DNA of 19,706 nt from Oscillospiraceae bacterium. Its GTDB lineage: Bacteria > Bacillota > Clostridia > Oscillospirales > Oscillospiraceae. Of this stretch, positions 7,431 to 15,533 are shown one piece after another. The stretch covers positions 8,890 through 28,595 of the forward strand of contig JAQWCP010000002.1 in assembly GCA_028705905.1 (NCBI GenBank), read 5' to 3'. The notes beneath the pieces are model-generated. The model was given only the letters and a program-made list of their open reading frames with translations. It made no database searches and had not been told where the DNA came from. Within the stretch, counting starts at the first letter, position 1; each line of letters starts with the position of its first letter. The position numbers and the translations under genes were made by a program.

Positions 7431-7443
7431 GGAGGCATAAAAA

Positions 7444-8376
7444 ATGATTATAAACAGACCAGGCGAAACCTTTGAATACAACGATGTTCTCTACACTATC
7501 GGCGCTCTTATCGTAGGAACCGATGAAAGCGAGTACGCAGGCCTATATGGGAGTATTACGGAAATCCGTGACGGCGAGGATCAAGATACCGAAAATATCA
7601 CGCCGGATATTTATTGCGTGTTTGACGCTCCGGCTCTGCCGCAGGAAATTGTGGAGCTGGAGAAAACTTTTTCGGATTTATATGATGAAACCAAACAGCT
7701 TTGCGACATCTCTCTTGATGAGGTTATCATGGCACCGGATATGATCCGCCTTTTAAATGAACCGGTCAAAGAGAGCGAAAGCCTTGTTATTTACATGCTT
7801 ATAGAGGATTGGGCGTCAAACGGCGAACCGCAGCATTCCTGTGAACTGTTTGCGGACTACGACAGTGCCAAGCGGAGATTTAATGAAAAGCTGCTTGACG
7901 AAATGGAAAACGGTGCCATTCCTTCTTGGGCCAAAGATTCCTCTTATGTCGTAGAAACCGGCAAAGACAGCTACATAGGCTATGTCGATGGCGAATACTG
8001 CGAGGATCATTATTCCATCGAAATTCGGCAGCAATCGCTTCATATGCCCACAAGCTTGCTTCGCAGAATGGGTGATATTTACATTGCACAATGTCACATT
8101 GAAGATTTCATTTCGCAGATTGAGAATTGGGATGAATTAGATGAGCTGACGGAAGGGCAATATGAGAAAATGCTTCATGATCCCACATTGTCGGAGATGA
8201 TCGATGCGCAGCTCGGGAAAAATGATCCCTACTGGGAGGCCTATTGGGAGAGCGTGTCCGAAGTGGCCTTTGAGATGATTCGTAAGTATACCGAAAGCAA
8301 TGATGAGAAACTTCTTGCGCCCGATATGCCTGAGCCGCAAGCGGAAGGAGTTGAGTCATCATGCCAAGAGAAATAA
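7444..8376 (+). CDS. Unknown acidic element protein
   Basis: 310 residues, start set by GGAGG about 10 nt upstream. Strongly acidic. It starts with a short strand-rich region (TFEYNDVLYTIGALIVGT... GLYGSITEIRDG) that looks like a small barrel. A helical middle and a C-terminal segment with repeated aromatic and acidic residues (NDPYWEAYWESVSEVAFEMIRKY) follow. No catalytic motif, signal peptide or membrane helix is visible. Its 3' end overlaps the DpnD/PcfM-like gene by 16 nt. I regard it as a conserved ICE/plasmid accessory protein without a known role. Confidence 0.8.
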   Translation: MIINRPGETFEYNDVLYTIGALIVGTDESEYAGLYGSITEIRDGEDQDTENITPDIYCVFDAPALPQEIVELEKTFSDLYDETKQLCDISLDEVIMAPDMIRLLNEPVKESESLVIYMLIEDWASNGEPQHSCELFADYDSAKRRFNEKLLDEMENGAIPSWAKDSSYVVETGKDSYIGYVDGEYCEDHYSIEIRQQSLHMPTSLLRRMGDIYIAQCHIEDFISQIENWDELDELTEGQYEKMLHDPTLSEMIDAQLGKNDPYWEAYWESVSEVAFEMIRKYTESNDEKLLAPDMPEPQAEGVESSCQEK

Positions 8377-8570
8377 CAACTACCGTCTGCATTGAGGAAG
8401 TCGTTTCACAGGAATTTATTGTAGTTCACGCCGAGAATGAGAACCCGATTAAAATCGCCATAGGAAAATATAGGGACGGCGAATTTGTCCTTGCTCCCGG
8501 TGAGGTTCAATGCAGGAAGATAGCAGTTGTTGCTTCATCGAGATGTGAGCGCAATTGGCAGGAATTTTGA
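8361..8570 (+). CDS. DpnD/PcfM-like small protein
   Basis: 69 residues. The pattern (TTVCIEEVVSQEFIVVHAEN, then KYRDGEFVLAPGEV) resembles the DpnD/PcfM C-terminal domain, in which two strands carrying an E-x-hydrophobic-EAEN motif are followed by KY..GE.VL. PcfM is encoded by the enterococcal conjugative plasmid pCF10, so this hit, if correct, supports a conjugative context. The start is within the previous gene (16-nt overlap), with GGAG about 10 nt upstream. The molecular role is unknown. Confidence 0.65.
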   Translation: MPREITTTVCIEEVVSQEFIVVHAENENPIKIAIGKYRDGEFVLAPGEVQCRKIAVVASSRCERNWQEF

Positions 8571-8585
8571 GAGTGGAGGAATTTG

Positions 8586-9485
8586 ATGGGAATATTGGAT
8601 AAGCTGGACAAAATTGAAGTAAATGCGGACCAACGAATTTCTGAACAGGATTTGATGTACTGCGAAACGCAGCAGCAGGCTTATGATGAATCACGTATGG
8701 CTCTTGCCGATATGAAACGCCGTTGGAATGCTGCGATCAAAGCACAGCGTGAGATCCTTGGCGGCTCATCAAGCAATAGCGATACAGCGCTCATCTATCT
8801 TAGAAATTATGGCAACATTAGCTCCTCGGAGTTTAAGGAACGGCTTGAAGGTCTGCACGACATCTTAATCGATACGATCATACGCTATTTTAATCGTACA
8901 TACCATGTCTCAGTCTCAAGCGAACTTATCAGGGATGCGCTCCTTCCCGCCCGGCCCGAGCGCGGATGGAGGCGCGATGAAGAAAGTGAAAAACAATACC
9001 ACAAAGCCTTGCAGACGCTGGCCTTGTCCTATAATGACATTGTGGATCATATCATTATCCAATTAAACGGGCAATCTTTTTCGGAATGTGCTTTGGAAGA
9101 GCTGAAACGCAAGTGCCATACAGCGGCATGGAATACTTATCAGAAGAAACCGGATTATGAGGTCAAAAAAGACATCGTGCGGCTGATAAGCTATGCCTGT
9201 AGCTGCGACAATCGGTGGAACGGAGAGAAATGGACGCTGCGCGACAGCTCAAAAGACATTTTGCGCGGGATTGCTCACTATGAGACCGGCGAATATGGTT
9301 TTTTACCTGCGGGGCTTGGCCGCCTGTTTGAATATAACGGCGTTGGCTATCCACTGATTGAATTTTCGACATGTGATAAGCTCAAGCAGATCAGAATGTT
9401 CAAGAACGGTCGCATGGACATTAAATTTGCAAACGCACAGTTTGCGTCAGCTTTTGCCGAGCAATATCTCGGCCTTGTGTGTTAG
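8586..9485 (+). CDS. Unknown protein preceding the methylase-helicase
   Basis: 299 residues from ATG 8586 with GGAGG (8575-8579). Mostly helical, with a charged N-terminal helix (about 25-60, ADMKRRWNAAIKAQREIL) and no membrane segment. The C-terminal third (LGRLFEYNGVGYPLIEFSTCDKLKQIRMFKNGRMDIKF) is strand-rich, and its ending resembles a compact DNA- or protein-binding domain. It is separated from the methylase-helicase gene by only 12 nt, so the two products may work together. I do not recognise the family. Confidence 0.8.
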   Translation: MGILDKLDKIEVNADQRISEQDLMYCETQQQAYDESRMALADMKRRWNAAIKAQREILGGSSSNSDTALIYLRNYGNISSSEFKERLEGLHDILIDTIIRYFNRTYHVSVSSELIRDALLPARPERGWRRDEESEKQYHKALQTLALSYNDIVDHIIIQLNGQSFSECALEELKRKCHTAAWNTYQKKPDYEVKKDIVRLISYACSCDNRWNGEKWTLRDSSKDILRGIAHYETGEYGFLPAGLGRLFEYNGVGYPLIEFSTCDKLKQIRMFKNGRMDIKFANAQFASAFAEQYLGLVC

Positions 9486-9497
9486 GAGGTGGAGAAA

Positions 9498-12400
9498 ATG
9501 AAGTATTCCATCGCAACAGAGGTTATCCCACAAGACCAACGCCAGAAGATCAATGAGAAGCTTCTTTATCTCATTGACAGCAATGCCATTGAATCATCGG
9601 GGTTGTCTAAGGAAGATGTTTTTCACGCTTATACCGGTGATGGAGGACTGCACGGATTAAAGCGAAGTTCCTATGATAATTACTATGAGTACAGCGAAGA
9701 CAAAAAGAGCATTGAAAATGGTCAGTTTTTTACGCCAGCCTCGCTTTGCGAGTTTTTAATTTCCTGTCTGCATTTGAGCGAAGACGATTTGGTGGCGGAT
9801 TTGACCTGCGGAATCGGCAATTTTTTCAATTTTTTCCCCGTGGAGGCCAATGCCTACGGTTGTGAGTTGGATATGAAGGCATACAAGGTAGGGCGCTATC
9901 TGTACCCTACGGCAAACTTGGAAAACAAAGATATCCGGTTATATCGTCCGGAGGTTCGCTTCGATTATGTTGTTGGCAATCCTCCCTTCAATCTCAGATG
10001 GTGGGTGGAGGACAATACGGAAATGCCCTCGCAGTTGTATTACTGCGTCAAGGCGGCGGAGCTTTTGAAGCCCTTTGGTATCCTTGCTCTGATTACGCCA
10101 CGATCCTTTCTTGCCGATGACTTTTCGGACGGTGGACTGATTAAAACGATGAACGCGCATTTTGACTTTCTCGGCCAGATTGCGCTGCCGGAAACAGCTT
10201 TTTCGTCTATGGGGATCGACCGTTTCCCCACCAAGATGCAGTTCTGGCAAAAACGGAGCGATACAGAGCAGAAACGCAAAAGCTATCACACTGAGTTTTA
10301 TGCCACCCTTCCTTCCGGATTCGACTGCGCACACCATGCGCAGAAGGTCTATGAGGATCTGCTGATGCTGCCTAAAGCAACTTTGACACAAAACAAATCC
10401 AGAATTATGCTGGAGCTGGCAAAGCACAGGGAAACCTCATCGGATTTTCAGTACTTGGTGCAAAAGATGCTCTATCAGATTAAATGCCATCCGGCGCTGA
10501 AGTCCAAATACACGAAATGCTGCGAATACCTGCATCGTTTTTACACGGAAAAGCAGCCGGAGAACATGCAGTATGCAGAATGGTGTAAGCTGCGAATCAC
10601 AGAGTCAAAGGTGCTTACCTATCTGCGGCGCACGCTGAAATCTCAAAATGTGAAACCTCCCAGGGATGTGATTTCCTTTGTCAAACGCGATTACGATTTC
10701 GTCTATAAGGCGTACAGCGCCAAAGCAAGGCGGCAGTTAACCGATAGGATGAAAGAGCCGAAACCTATTTACGAGTTGGCATCTATGGATGGCTGCATCG
10801 AATTGTCTGGCTATGAGCGCCTAATTCGAAGAAAACAAAAGGAATACATGATTCAAAACCAACAGTTTGCCGATATGAACGAAGACCCGGCAATCGCAGC
10901 TTGGCTTGCAGATTTTCATTTGTGGGATGCCGAGAACGAAGAAGAAATCCGACTCAACGACATCCAGCGGCGCGATATCAACTTCATGCTGCAAAAGCGA
11001 TATGGTCTGCTCCAATGGGAACAAGGCAGCGGCAAAACGCTGGCCGGCATTGCAATCGCACTCTACCGGATGCAGACTCAGAGCATTCACCATGCATGGG
11101 TCGTATCCTCCGCAATTTCTATCAAAAACAACTGGGATGTTGTGTTGCCCAATTATGGGCTGTCCTATGTTTTTGTGGAACATCTGAAGGATCTGGAGCG
11201 TATCAAGCCCGGAGATCTTGTGCTCGTCACACTCAATAAGCTTGGACAGTACAGGAAGCAGATCAAGCGTTGGATACGGATGCACAATCAAAAAATTCAA
11301 CTCATATTTGATGAAAGCGATGAGATATCCAATCCTTCCAGCGTGCGGACGAAAGCAGTTTTAGACTGCTTCCGGCGCTGCAAGGCTAAAATCCTGATGA
11401 CGGGCACCAGTACCCGAAACAACATATCAGAGTTCGCACCGCAGCTTGAAACCCTATATAACAACTCTGCCAATATGCTGTCCTGGAGTCCATACAGCTA
11501 CCATTATGACAGGTACGATCCCGACGGTGGGCTGGATAAGAAGCGAAACCCCTACTATGGATGTCCGATTCCGGCCTACAAGAAGGGCTACTCGCTGTTT
11601 TCCGAATCCCATCTGCCGGAGAAAATCACAGTGTTTGGGGTTGGGCAACGCACGCAGGACATCTACAATGCAGACGCGCTCAGCGAGATATTGGGAAAAA
11701 CGGTTATCACACGAACCTTCGAGGAAGTATCCGGTAAGGACATCAAGCGTATCCATCAGATGCCGGTCCACTTCTCCGCCGATGAAAAGATTGTCTACCA
11801 AAAGGCAATCGATGAGTTTTATATCATGCGCAGCAATTATTTCGCGTCCACAGGAAATTCCAGAAAGGACGCCATGATGCGGATTATCCAGCAGATTACG
11901 TTACTCCTGCGGATCAGCGCGGCGCCGGATACTCTGCGTGAGTATTCCGGAGAAACGCCGGTAAAAATCTGTAAAGCGGTAGAAATGGCTGCGGGGTGGG
12001 GAGAGGAGATTGTTGCTATCGGAGTGCGGCACAAGGCTGTCCTGGATTCCTATGCCAGCGCCATTCGCACCGCCATGCCGGAGCGGCCGCTGTTTATCGT
12101 CACCGGCTCCACAACGACCTTTGCAAAGCGCCGGGCTCTGCGTAAAACGCTTCGTGAGAGCAAAAATGGCATTCTGCTCTGCACGCAGCAGAGCTTGCCG
12201 TCCAGCGTTAATTTTGAGTTCGTCAACAAGATCATCATTCCGGAACTGCATTACAACAACTCGCGGATGAGCCAGTTTTATATGCGGTTCATTCGCTACA
12301 CCTCAACAGAATGGAAGGACATTTATTTCATCACCTACGCTGGCAGCATTGAGTCCAATCAGATGCAGATGGTGCTGGCCAAGGAAAAGATCAACCTGTT

Positions 12401-12542
12401 CATGAAAGGCCAAAATACCGATCTCGATGATATCTATGAAAAGTTCGGTGTTGATTATGACCTGCTCTCTTTACTCATGTACCGAGAGGTAGATGAAGAG
12501 GGCCACTTCCGTATCCGGTGGGGCAAACAAAAGATAAGCTAA
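9498..12542 (+). CDS. N6-adenine methyltransferase fused to SF2 helicase
   Basis: 1014 residues from ATG 9498, with AGGAGG (9484-9489) 8 nt upstream; GTG 9489 overlaps that site. The N-terminal methylase has motif X (NGQFFTPASL, 75-83), the SAM loop DLTCGIGNF (101-109) and the catalytic NPPF (161-164). A helical spacer (about 270-480) may hold target recognition. The helicase has Walker A QGSGKT (509-514), a DESD box (605-608), TGTSTRNN as motif III, and a C-terminal RecA fold with QFYMRFIRYTS as a motif VI-like arginine pair. No nuclease motif was seen, so it is probably a modification enzyme (anti-restriction or self-marking) rather than a restriction enzyme. Tandem architectures like this occur on phages and ICEs. 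Confidence 0.88.
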   Translation: MKYSIATEVIPQDQRQKINEKLLYLIDSNAIESSGLSKEDVFHAYTGDGGLHGLKRSSYDNYYEYSEDKKSIENGQFFTPASLCEFLISCLHLSEDDLVADLTCGIGNFFNFFPVEANAYGCELDMKAYKVGRYLYPTANLENKDIRLYRPEVRFDYVVGNPPFNLRWWVEDNTEMPSQLYYCVKAAELLKPFGILALITPRSFLADDFSDGGLIKTMNAHFDFLGQIALPETAFSSMGIDRFPTKMQFWQKRSDTEQKRKSYHTEFYATLPSGFDCAHHAQKVYEDLLMLPKATLTQNKSRIMLELAKHRETSSDFQYLVQKMLYQIKCHPALKSKYTKCCEYLHRFYTEKQPENMQYAEWCKLRITESKVLTYLRRTLKSQNVKPPRDVISFVKRDYDFVYKAYSAKARRQLTDRMKEPKPIYELASMDGCIELSGYERLIRRKQKEYMIQNQQFADMNEDPAIAAWLADFHLWDAENEEEIRLNDIQRRDINFMLQKRYGLLQWEQGSGKTLAGIAIALYRMQTQSIHHAWVVSSAISIKNNWDVVLPNYGLSYVFVEHLKDLERIKPGDLVLVTLNKLGQYRKQIKRWIRMHNQKIQLIFDESDEISNPSSVRTKAVLDCFRRCKAKILMTGTSTRNNISEFAPQLETLYNNSANMLSWSPYSYHYDRYDPDGGLDKKRNPYYGCPIPAYKKGYSLFSESHLPEKITVFGVGQRTQDIYNADALSEILGKTVITRTFEEVSGKDIKRIHQMPVHFSADEKIVYQKAIDEFYIMRSNYFASTGNSRKDAMMRIIQQITLLLRISAAPDTLREYSGETPVKICKAVEMAAGWGEEIVAIGVRHKAVLDSYASAIRTAMPERPLFIVTGSTTTFAKRRALRKTLRESKNGILLCTQQSLPSSVNFEFVNKIIIPELHYNNSRMSQFYMRFIRYTSTEWKDIYFITYAGSIESNQMQMVLAKEKINLFMKGQNTDLDDIYEKFGVDYDLLSLLMYREVDEEGHFRIRWGKQKIS

Positions 12543-12561
12543 AGGGAAAGGAAAAGTTGTT

Positions 12562-13380
12562 ATGAAATTAAATGAATTACAGAGCGTTCCCTTTCGTGCA
12601 AAGATTATTACTTATGCCAGCGATTATAACACAGCCGTAGAGAAACGAAAAGATTTGCAGCAAATATCCGGCTATCTCTATAAGGACAAGAATCTCACCG
12701 ACAACTATGGTCAAGTTTACTGCCGACTCTATATTTTTTACAAAGATCTCGGCATCGGCATGGATATCGGTGGGATCAACCGCCCCAACGACTATACGAC
12801 TGAGGAAGCCCTGGCCTATGTCCGCGGCGTTGGGACACAAAAACCGGAGGATTTCATCGAATACCTTGACGGTGTTGTTGCCGCCGGTGATCGAATTACA
12901 AATGCGGAGATTGCACTTGCCCGGTATATTGCGCCCGAAAAGGCTGAGCAGTACGCTGAGGCACGGCAGAAACGCATTGATGCGGACAACGCAAGATATG
13001 CTTTGCGCCGTGCCAAGCGTGAAGCGGAGGAAGCAGCCTATTGTGAAAAAAGCAATGCGGAAACGCAGCAAAAAATTGACACCGCAATTCATACCATCCG
13101 TACCGGCGGCATACTTCAGAATGATTACATTTCTTTCTACCGATCTCGCTATAACTGCCGCAGCTATTGTATGGTCAATTATCTCGCACGGCAGTATGAC
13201 GTGGAAATACCTTTGAAAGTACAAGGCTGGATCAATCAAAAGTTGATAGAGGTTAAGATTGCCGATGGTAAGGTAACCGAGTGCCGCCATCAGCGGGGGC
13301 GATCCAATACATTCTGGAATTATATGAACAAACTCATTGCCGTTGTGTGTCAAGATGCACAAGCCGGAGATGCAGCATGA
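12562..13380 (+). CDS. Unknown protein with central charged coil
   Basis: 272 residues, start preceded by AAGGAAAAG. The N-terminal half (about 1-120) has strand and helix mixture ending in AGDRITNAEIALARYI. A strongly charged, probably coiled helix follows (about 125-178, rich in Ala/Arg/Glu). A C-terminal region has FYRSRYNCRSYCMVNYLARQYDVEIPLKVQGWI. It follows the methylase-helicase by 19 nt and overlaps the next gene by ATGA. No family recognised, but similar proteins are expected on related ICEs. Confidence 0.8.
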   Translation: MKLNELQSVPFRAKIITYASDYNTAVEKRKDLQQISGYLYKDKNLTDNYGQVYCRLYIFYKDLGIGMDIGGINRPNDYTTEEALAYVRGVGTQKPEDFIEYLDGVVAAGDRITNAEIALARYIAPEKAEQYAEARQKRIDADNARYALRRAKREAEEAAYCEKSNAETQQKIDTAIHTIRTGGILQNDYISFYRSRYNCRSYCMVNYLARQYDVEIPLKVQGWINQKLIEVKIADGKVTECRHQRGRSNTFWNYMNKLIAVVCQDAQAGDAA

Positions 13381-13613
13381 GAAAGGAATCAAAACAGGAT
13401 CGTTTTATCCGTGTTGCGGAGCAGCGCACGCAAAAGATTTTGGAGTGCCTACGGGCGCTGTCTAACTGCGCAGCTCATGCCAGTTACGAGTATACTCCAC
13501 AACAGGTAGAACAGATCTTCAACGCCATTGATGCAGAGGCTGAGTTGACCCGAAGCCGCTTTGACGGCAAACGACAGTTTTCTCTTTCATCAAACAAAAA
13601 TAAGGAGGACTGA
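13377..13613 (+). CDS. Small helical unknown protein
   Basis: 78 residues. The start ATG overlaps the previous stop (ATGA, 13377-13380), which indicates translational coupling. It is helical, with RVAEQRTQKILECLRALSN followed by YEYTPQQVEQIFNAIDAE, a pattern I associate with conserved small ICE proteins that have no assigned role. The C-terminus is Lys/Asn-rich and lies just before the AGGAGG of the following gene. Confidence 0.75.
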   Translation: MRKESKQDRFIRVAEQRTQKILECLRALSNCAAHASYEYTPQQVEQIFNAIDAEAELTRSRFDGKRQFSLSSNKNKED

Positions 13614-13615
13614 CT

Positions 13616-14053
13616 ATGAGCTATAACACATGGCACGAATATGGCTTCGGTATCTGCACGGATGAAATCGCAGTTGATTCAGTTGAACGCCTGCAGGCAT
13701 TGATCCATATGGCGCCTGAATTTGAAAAAGAGATAACCGAATGGCTCAATGAATGCGAAATTACAAGCCCAACGATCGAAGACTATTTTGAGTTCGATGA
13801 CGATTATCATGGTGAGCTTGCGACCATCCTGCAGGCCGTAATTAAAGAAGCGGAAGGATTGAAGTTATGCTACTGTGATGATTTCGATGGGAGAGATTAT
13901 CTTATCTTCCTGCCTCAATACCCGTGGTCAGCGAATGAAGGCACAAAGGATATGACCGAAGAGCGTCTTACCGAAATCTTCACCAAGTATGTTGCCGTGT
14001 TGACCGATTCGCCCATTAAGGTCGATTATCAATCAGTCGAGAACGGCGGCTAA
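13616..14053 (+). CDS. Acidic unknown protein
   Basis: 145 residues, with AAGGAGG (13602-13608) before the ATG. Acidic and soluble. The middle carries a run of aspartates and tyrosines (YFEFDDDYHGELATIL, then LCYCDDFDGRDYLIFLPQYPW). The C-terminal half is likely strand-helix. It resembles other small acidic proteins of conjugative elements, but I recognise no family. It is the last gene of the main run before the autonomously transcribed cassette. Confidence 0.75.
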   Translation: MSYNTWHEYGFGICTDEIAVDSVERLQALIHMAPEFEKEITEWLNECEITSPTIEDYFEFDDDYHGELATILQAVIKEAEGLKLCYCDDFDGRDYLIFLPQYPWSANEGTKDMTEERLTEIFTKYVAVLTDSPIKVDYQSVENGG

Positions 14054-14089
14054 CAGAAAAGCCATCCAAGATGGTCATCCGCCTTTGCG

Positions 14090-14129
14090 CAACATTGTCG
14101 TTGATATTTAATGCAATGTTGGGTATAAT
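14090..14129 (+). promoter_or_regulatory. Promoter and probable operator of the ART cassette
   Basis: TTGATA (14101-14106) and TATAAT (14124-14129) are separated by exactly 17 bp. A perfect 8-bp inverted repeat, CAACATTG (14090-14097) and CAATGTTG (14114-14121), straddles the -35 and ends just before the -10. That is a classic position for an operator bound by an autorepressing antitoxin. Transcription would start about 10 nt before the ATG at 14146, leaving a very short leader. Confidence 0.75.
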
Positions 14130-14145
14130 AGAAGCGGGTGATGAA

Positions 14146-14448
14146 ATGAATCTGATTATCAGCACCATCCAGCAGGAAAAACAGCGGATTGACTTTATGC
14201 TGGCGCACTATCGGGTGGAGCTTTCCGAGCTCCCAAAAGGCACGATAGCCGAAAAGCGGACGAAAGGCGAGACATATTACTACCTGAAGTACCGTGAAGG
14301 GAAAAAGGTTTTGTCACGCTACCTTCGTCAAAACGATGTGGATGGCGTTCGCGGGCGACTTGAAAAGCGAAAGCATATTGAAACGATGATTAAATCACTG
14401 CAAGAGGAAAACGCTGTTGCGGTGAAAGCATTGGAGGGGTATGAATGA
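14146..14448 (+). CDS. Possible antitoxin/regulator of the ART cassette
   Basis: 100 residues from ATG 14146, the first start after the promoter; a longer in-frame ORF from 14071 would begin upstream of the predicted transcription start. An N-terminal helix (IISTIQQEKQRIDFMLAHY) is followed by a short beta-hairpin (ETYYYLKYREGKKVLSRYL) and a C-terminal helix. This compact basic layout is often seen in small proteins next to toxin genes in Firmicutes. Its stop overlaps the DUF3990 start (ATGA at 14445-14448). I infer a regulatory or neutralising role from position only; no DNA-binding motif was identified with certainty. Confidence 0.7.
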   Translation: MNLIISTIQQEKQRIDFMLAHYRVELSELPKGTIAEKRTKGETYYYLKYREGKKVLSRYLRQNDVDGVRGRLEKRKHIETMIKSLQEENAVAVKALEGYE

Positions 14449-14936
14449 TACTCTATCATGGAAGTAACATGGCGGTTGCGGAGCCAAAGCTGATTAAGCA
14501 AAATCGTTTTCTGGATTTTGGGTTTGGCTTCTATACCACCACTAACAAAACGCAGGCCATCGGCTTTGCGGAAAAGGTCACGAGGCGCCGCAGAGAAGGC
14601 GTGGAGACCGTCAGCATCTATGAAATCGATGAGGCCCTTGCCTTTTCTAAATGTACCTTACTGCGCTTTGACGCACCCAATGAGGCGTGGCTCAATTTTG
14701 TATCGGATAACCGTTCCGGCAATTATTTAGGTGAGCAGCCCGACTTCATTTATGGGCCGGTCGCCAACGATGACGTCTATACCACCTTTGCCCTTTATAC
14801 CGCCAATGTGCTGACAAAAGAGCAGACCCTGGAGGCGCTGAAAATCAAGAAGCTGTATAATCAGCTGGTTTTGGCCTCCGAAGCCGCTCTGAGTTACTTA
14901 AAGTATATTGGCACACTCGATGGGGAGGTGCGATGA
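14445..14936 (+). CDS. DUF3990 protein, ADP-ribosyltransferase-like toxin candidate
   Basis: 163 residues. The start YHGS (H5) and DFGFGFYTTTNKTQAIGFA (Y30, about residues 24-42) correspond to the H and Y motifs of H-Y-[E/D/Q] ADP-ribosyltransferase folds. The third motif may be at GPVANDDVYTT (about 104-114). DUF3990 proteins are placed by fold in the ADP-ribosyltransferase superfamily as I recall it; enzymatic activity has not been shown here. As a toxin it would transfer ADP-ribose from NAD to a target inside the cell. It lies between a small putative regulator and two small helical genes, all overlapping, under a dedicated promoter. That arrangement fits a toxin-antitoxin or abortive-infection unit. 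Confidence 0.82.
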   Translation: MILYHGSNMAVAEPKLIKQNRFLDFGFGFYTTTNKTQAIGFAEKVTRRRREGVETVSIYEIDEALAFSKCTLLRFDAPNEAWLNFVSDNRSGNYLGEQPDFIYGPVANDDVYTTFALYTANVLTKEQTLEALKIKKLYNQLVLASEAALSYLKYIGTLDGEVR

Positions 14937-15175
14937 TGGAACAAAGGAAGTTTGAAGCGGTGCTGATGCTGCTTGTTCCACAGGTGATCAATCTTATCAT
15001 GGAGAACTATCCGGATGATGAGATTGCTGCGTCAAAAGCGTTCTATGAGGCCAAGGTTTATGAAAGCCTTGAGGATGAGGCAACGAAGCTCTGGCATCTG
15101 AGTGCGCTGACGTTGTTCAACATGTACGATGAAGAACGCCGAACCGGTGCTTTCACATTCCCGGAGGAGGTATGA
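14933..15175 (+). CDS. Small helical partner of the DUF3990 protein
   Basis: 80 residues. The start overlaps the DUF3990 stop (ATGA at 14933-14936); ATG 14936 is also possible, after GGGGAGG. The helical sequence (FEAVLMLLVPQVINLIMENY, then ASKAFYEAKVYESL and TKLWHLSALTLFNMYDEE) is a pattern I associate with small proteins beside DUF3990 genes, possibly a DUF3791 relative. Very acidic, and a candidate for the neutralising antitoxin. The stop overlaps the next gene. Confidence 0.8.
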   Translation: MMEQRKFEAVLMLLVPQVINLIMENYPDDEIAASKAFYEAKVYESLEDEATKLWHLSALTLFNMYDEERRTGAFTFPEEV

Positions 15176-15177
15176 AT

Positions 15178-15387
15178 ATGAGCCGAGAAGGAAATTTTTT
15201 GGTTTACTGCGTAGAGCAGTACAAGGCAGCCAAACAGCTCACCGGGCGTCAGGTGTCCGAGTTGTTCAGCAAATACAGGGTGTGGGATTATATCTACTCC
15301 TGTTTTGAAGCGCTGCACACCACCGGGGCGAATTACATCGTGGAAGATATCGACCTGTATATCGAGGCCAGAAGGCAAGTAGGCTGA
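15178..15387 (+). CDS. DUF3791 protein
   Basis: 69 residues from ATG 15178, with GGAGGAGG at 15163-15170; ATG 15172 overlaps the previous stop but is too close to that site. The whole sequence (FLVYCVEQYKAAKQLTGRQVSELFSKYRVWDY, then ALHTTGANYIVEDIDLYIE) fits DUF3791, a small helical family found with DUF3990 genes. Its role is unknown; it may be an antitoxin subunit or target adaptor. It is the last gene of the cassette, before the terminator at 15465. Confidence 0.82.
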   Translation: MSREGNFLVYCVEQYKAAKQLTGRQVSELFSKYRVWDYIYSCFEALHTTGANYIVEDIDLYIEARRQVG

Positions 15388-15464
15388 TATTTCTCAACAC
15401 CAACGCCCGATGTACCCACAACGCACAGAATGAAACCGGGCTCCAACGGAGTCAATATATGAAC

Positions 15465-15510
15465 AAAGACCGGCAGATTGCTTTTGCAGCAGTCTGCCGG
15501 TCTTTTGTAT
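15465..15510 (+). terminator. Strong terminator closing the ART cassette
   Basis: AAAGACCGGCAGA (15465-15477) pairs perfectly with TCTGCCGGTCTTT (15493-15505), a 13-bp stem. It is followed by a T-rich run, TTTTGTATTT. A smaller hairpin, GGCTCC-AAC-GGAGTC (15439-15453), lies upstream. The rest of 15388-15533 holds nothing else I can support. The next gene begins 24 nt downstream with no visible promoter. Confidence 0.88.
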
Positions 15511-15533
15511 TTATGAATGGAGGCGCTACGCAT

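Noticed and set aside
11446..11877. 143-residue plus-strand frame within the methylase-helicase
   Set aside because: Out-of-frame shadow; residue usage is dominated by Arg/Pro/Ser/Thr.
12577..13392. 271-residue minus-strand open frame
   Set aside because: Exact shadow of the plus-strand 12562 gene, which has a ribosome binding site and fits the operon spacing.
14071..14145. Upstream extension of the first cassette gene
   Set aside because: It lies before the predicted transcription start and contains the promoter and operator repeat.
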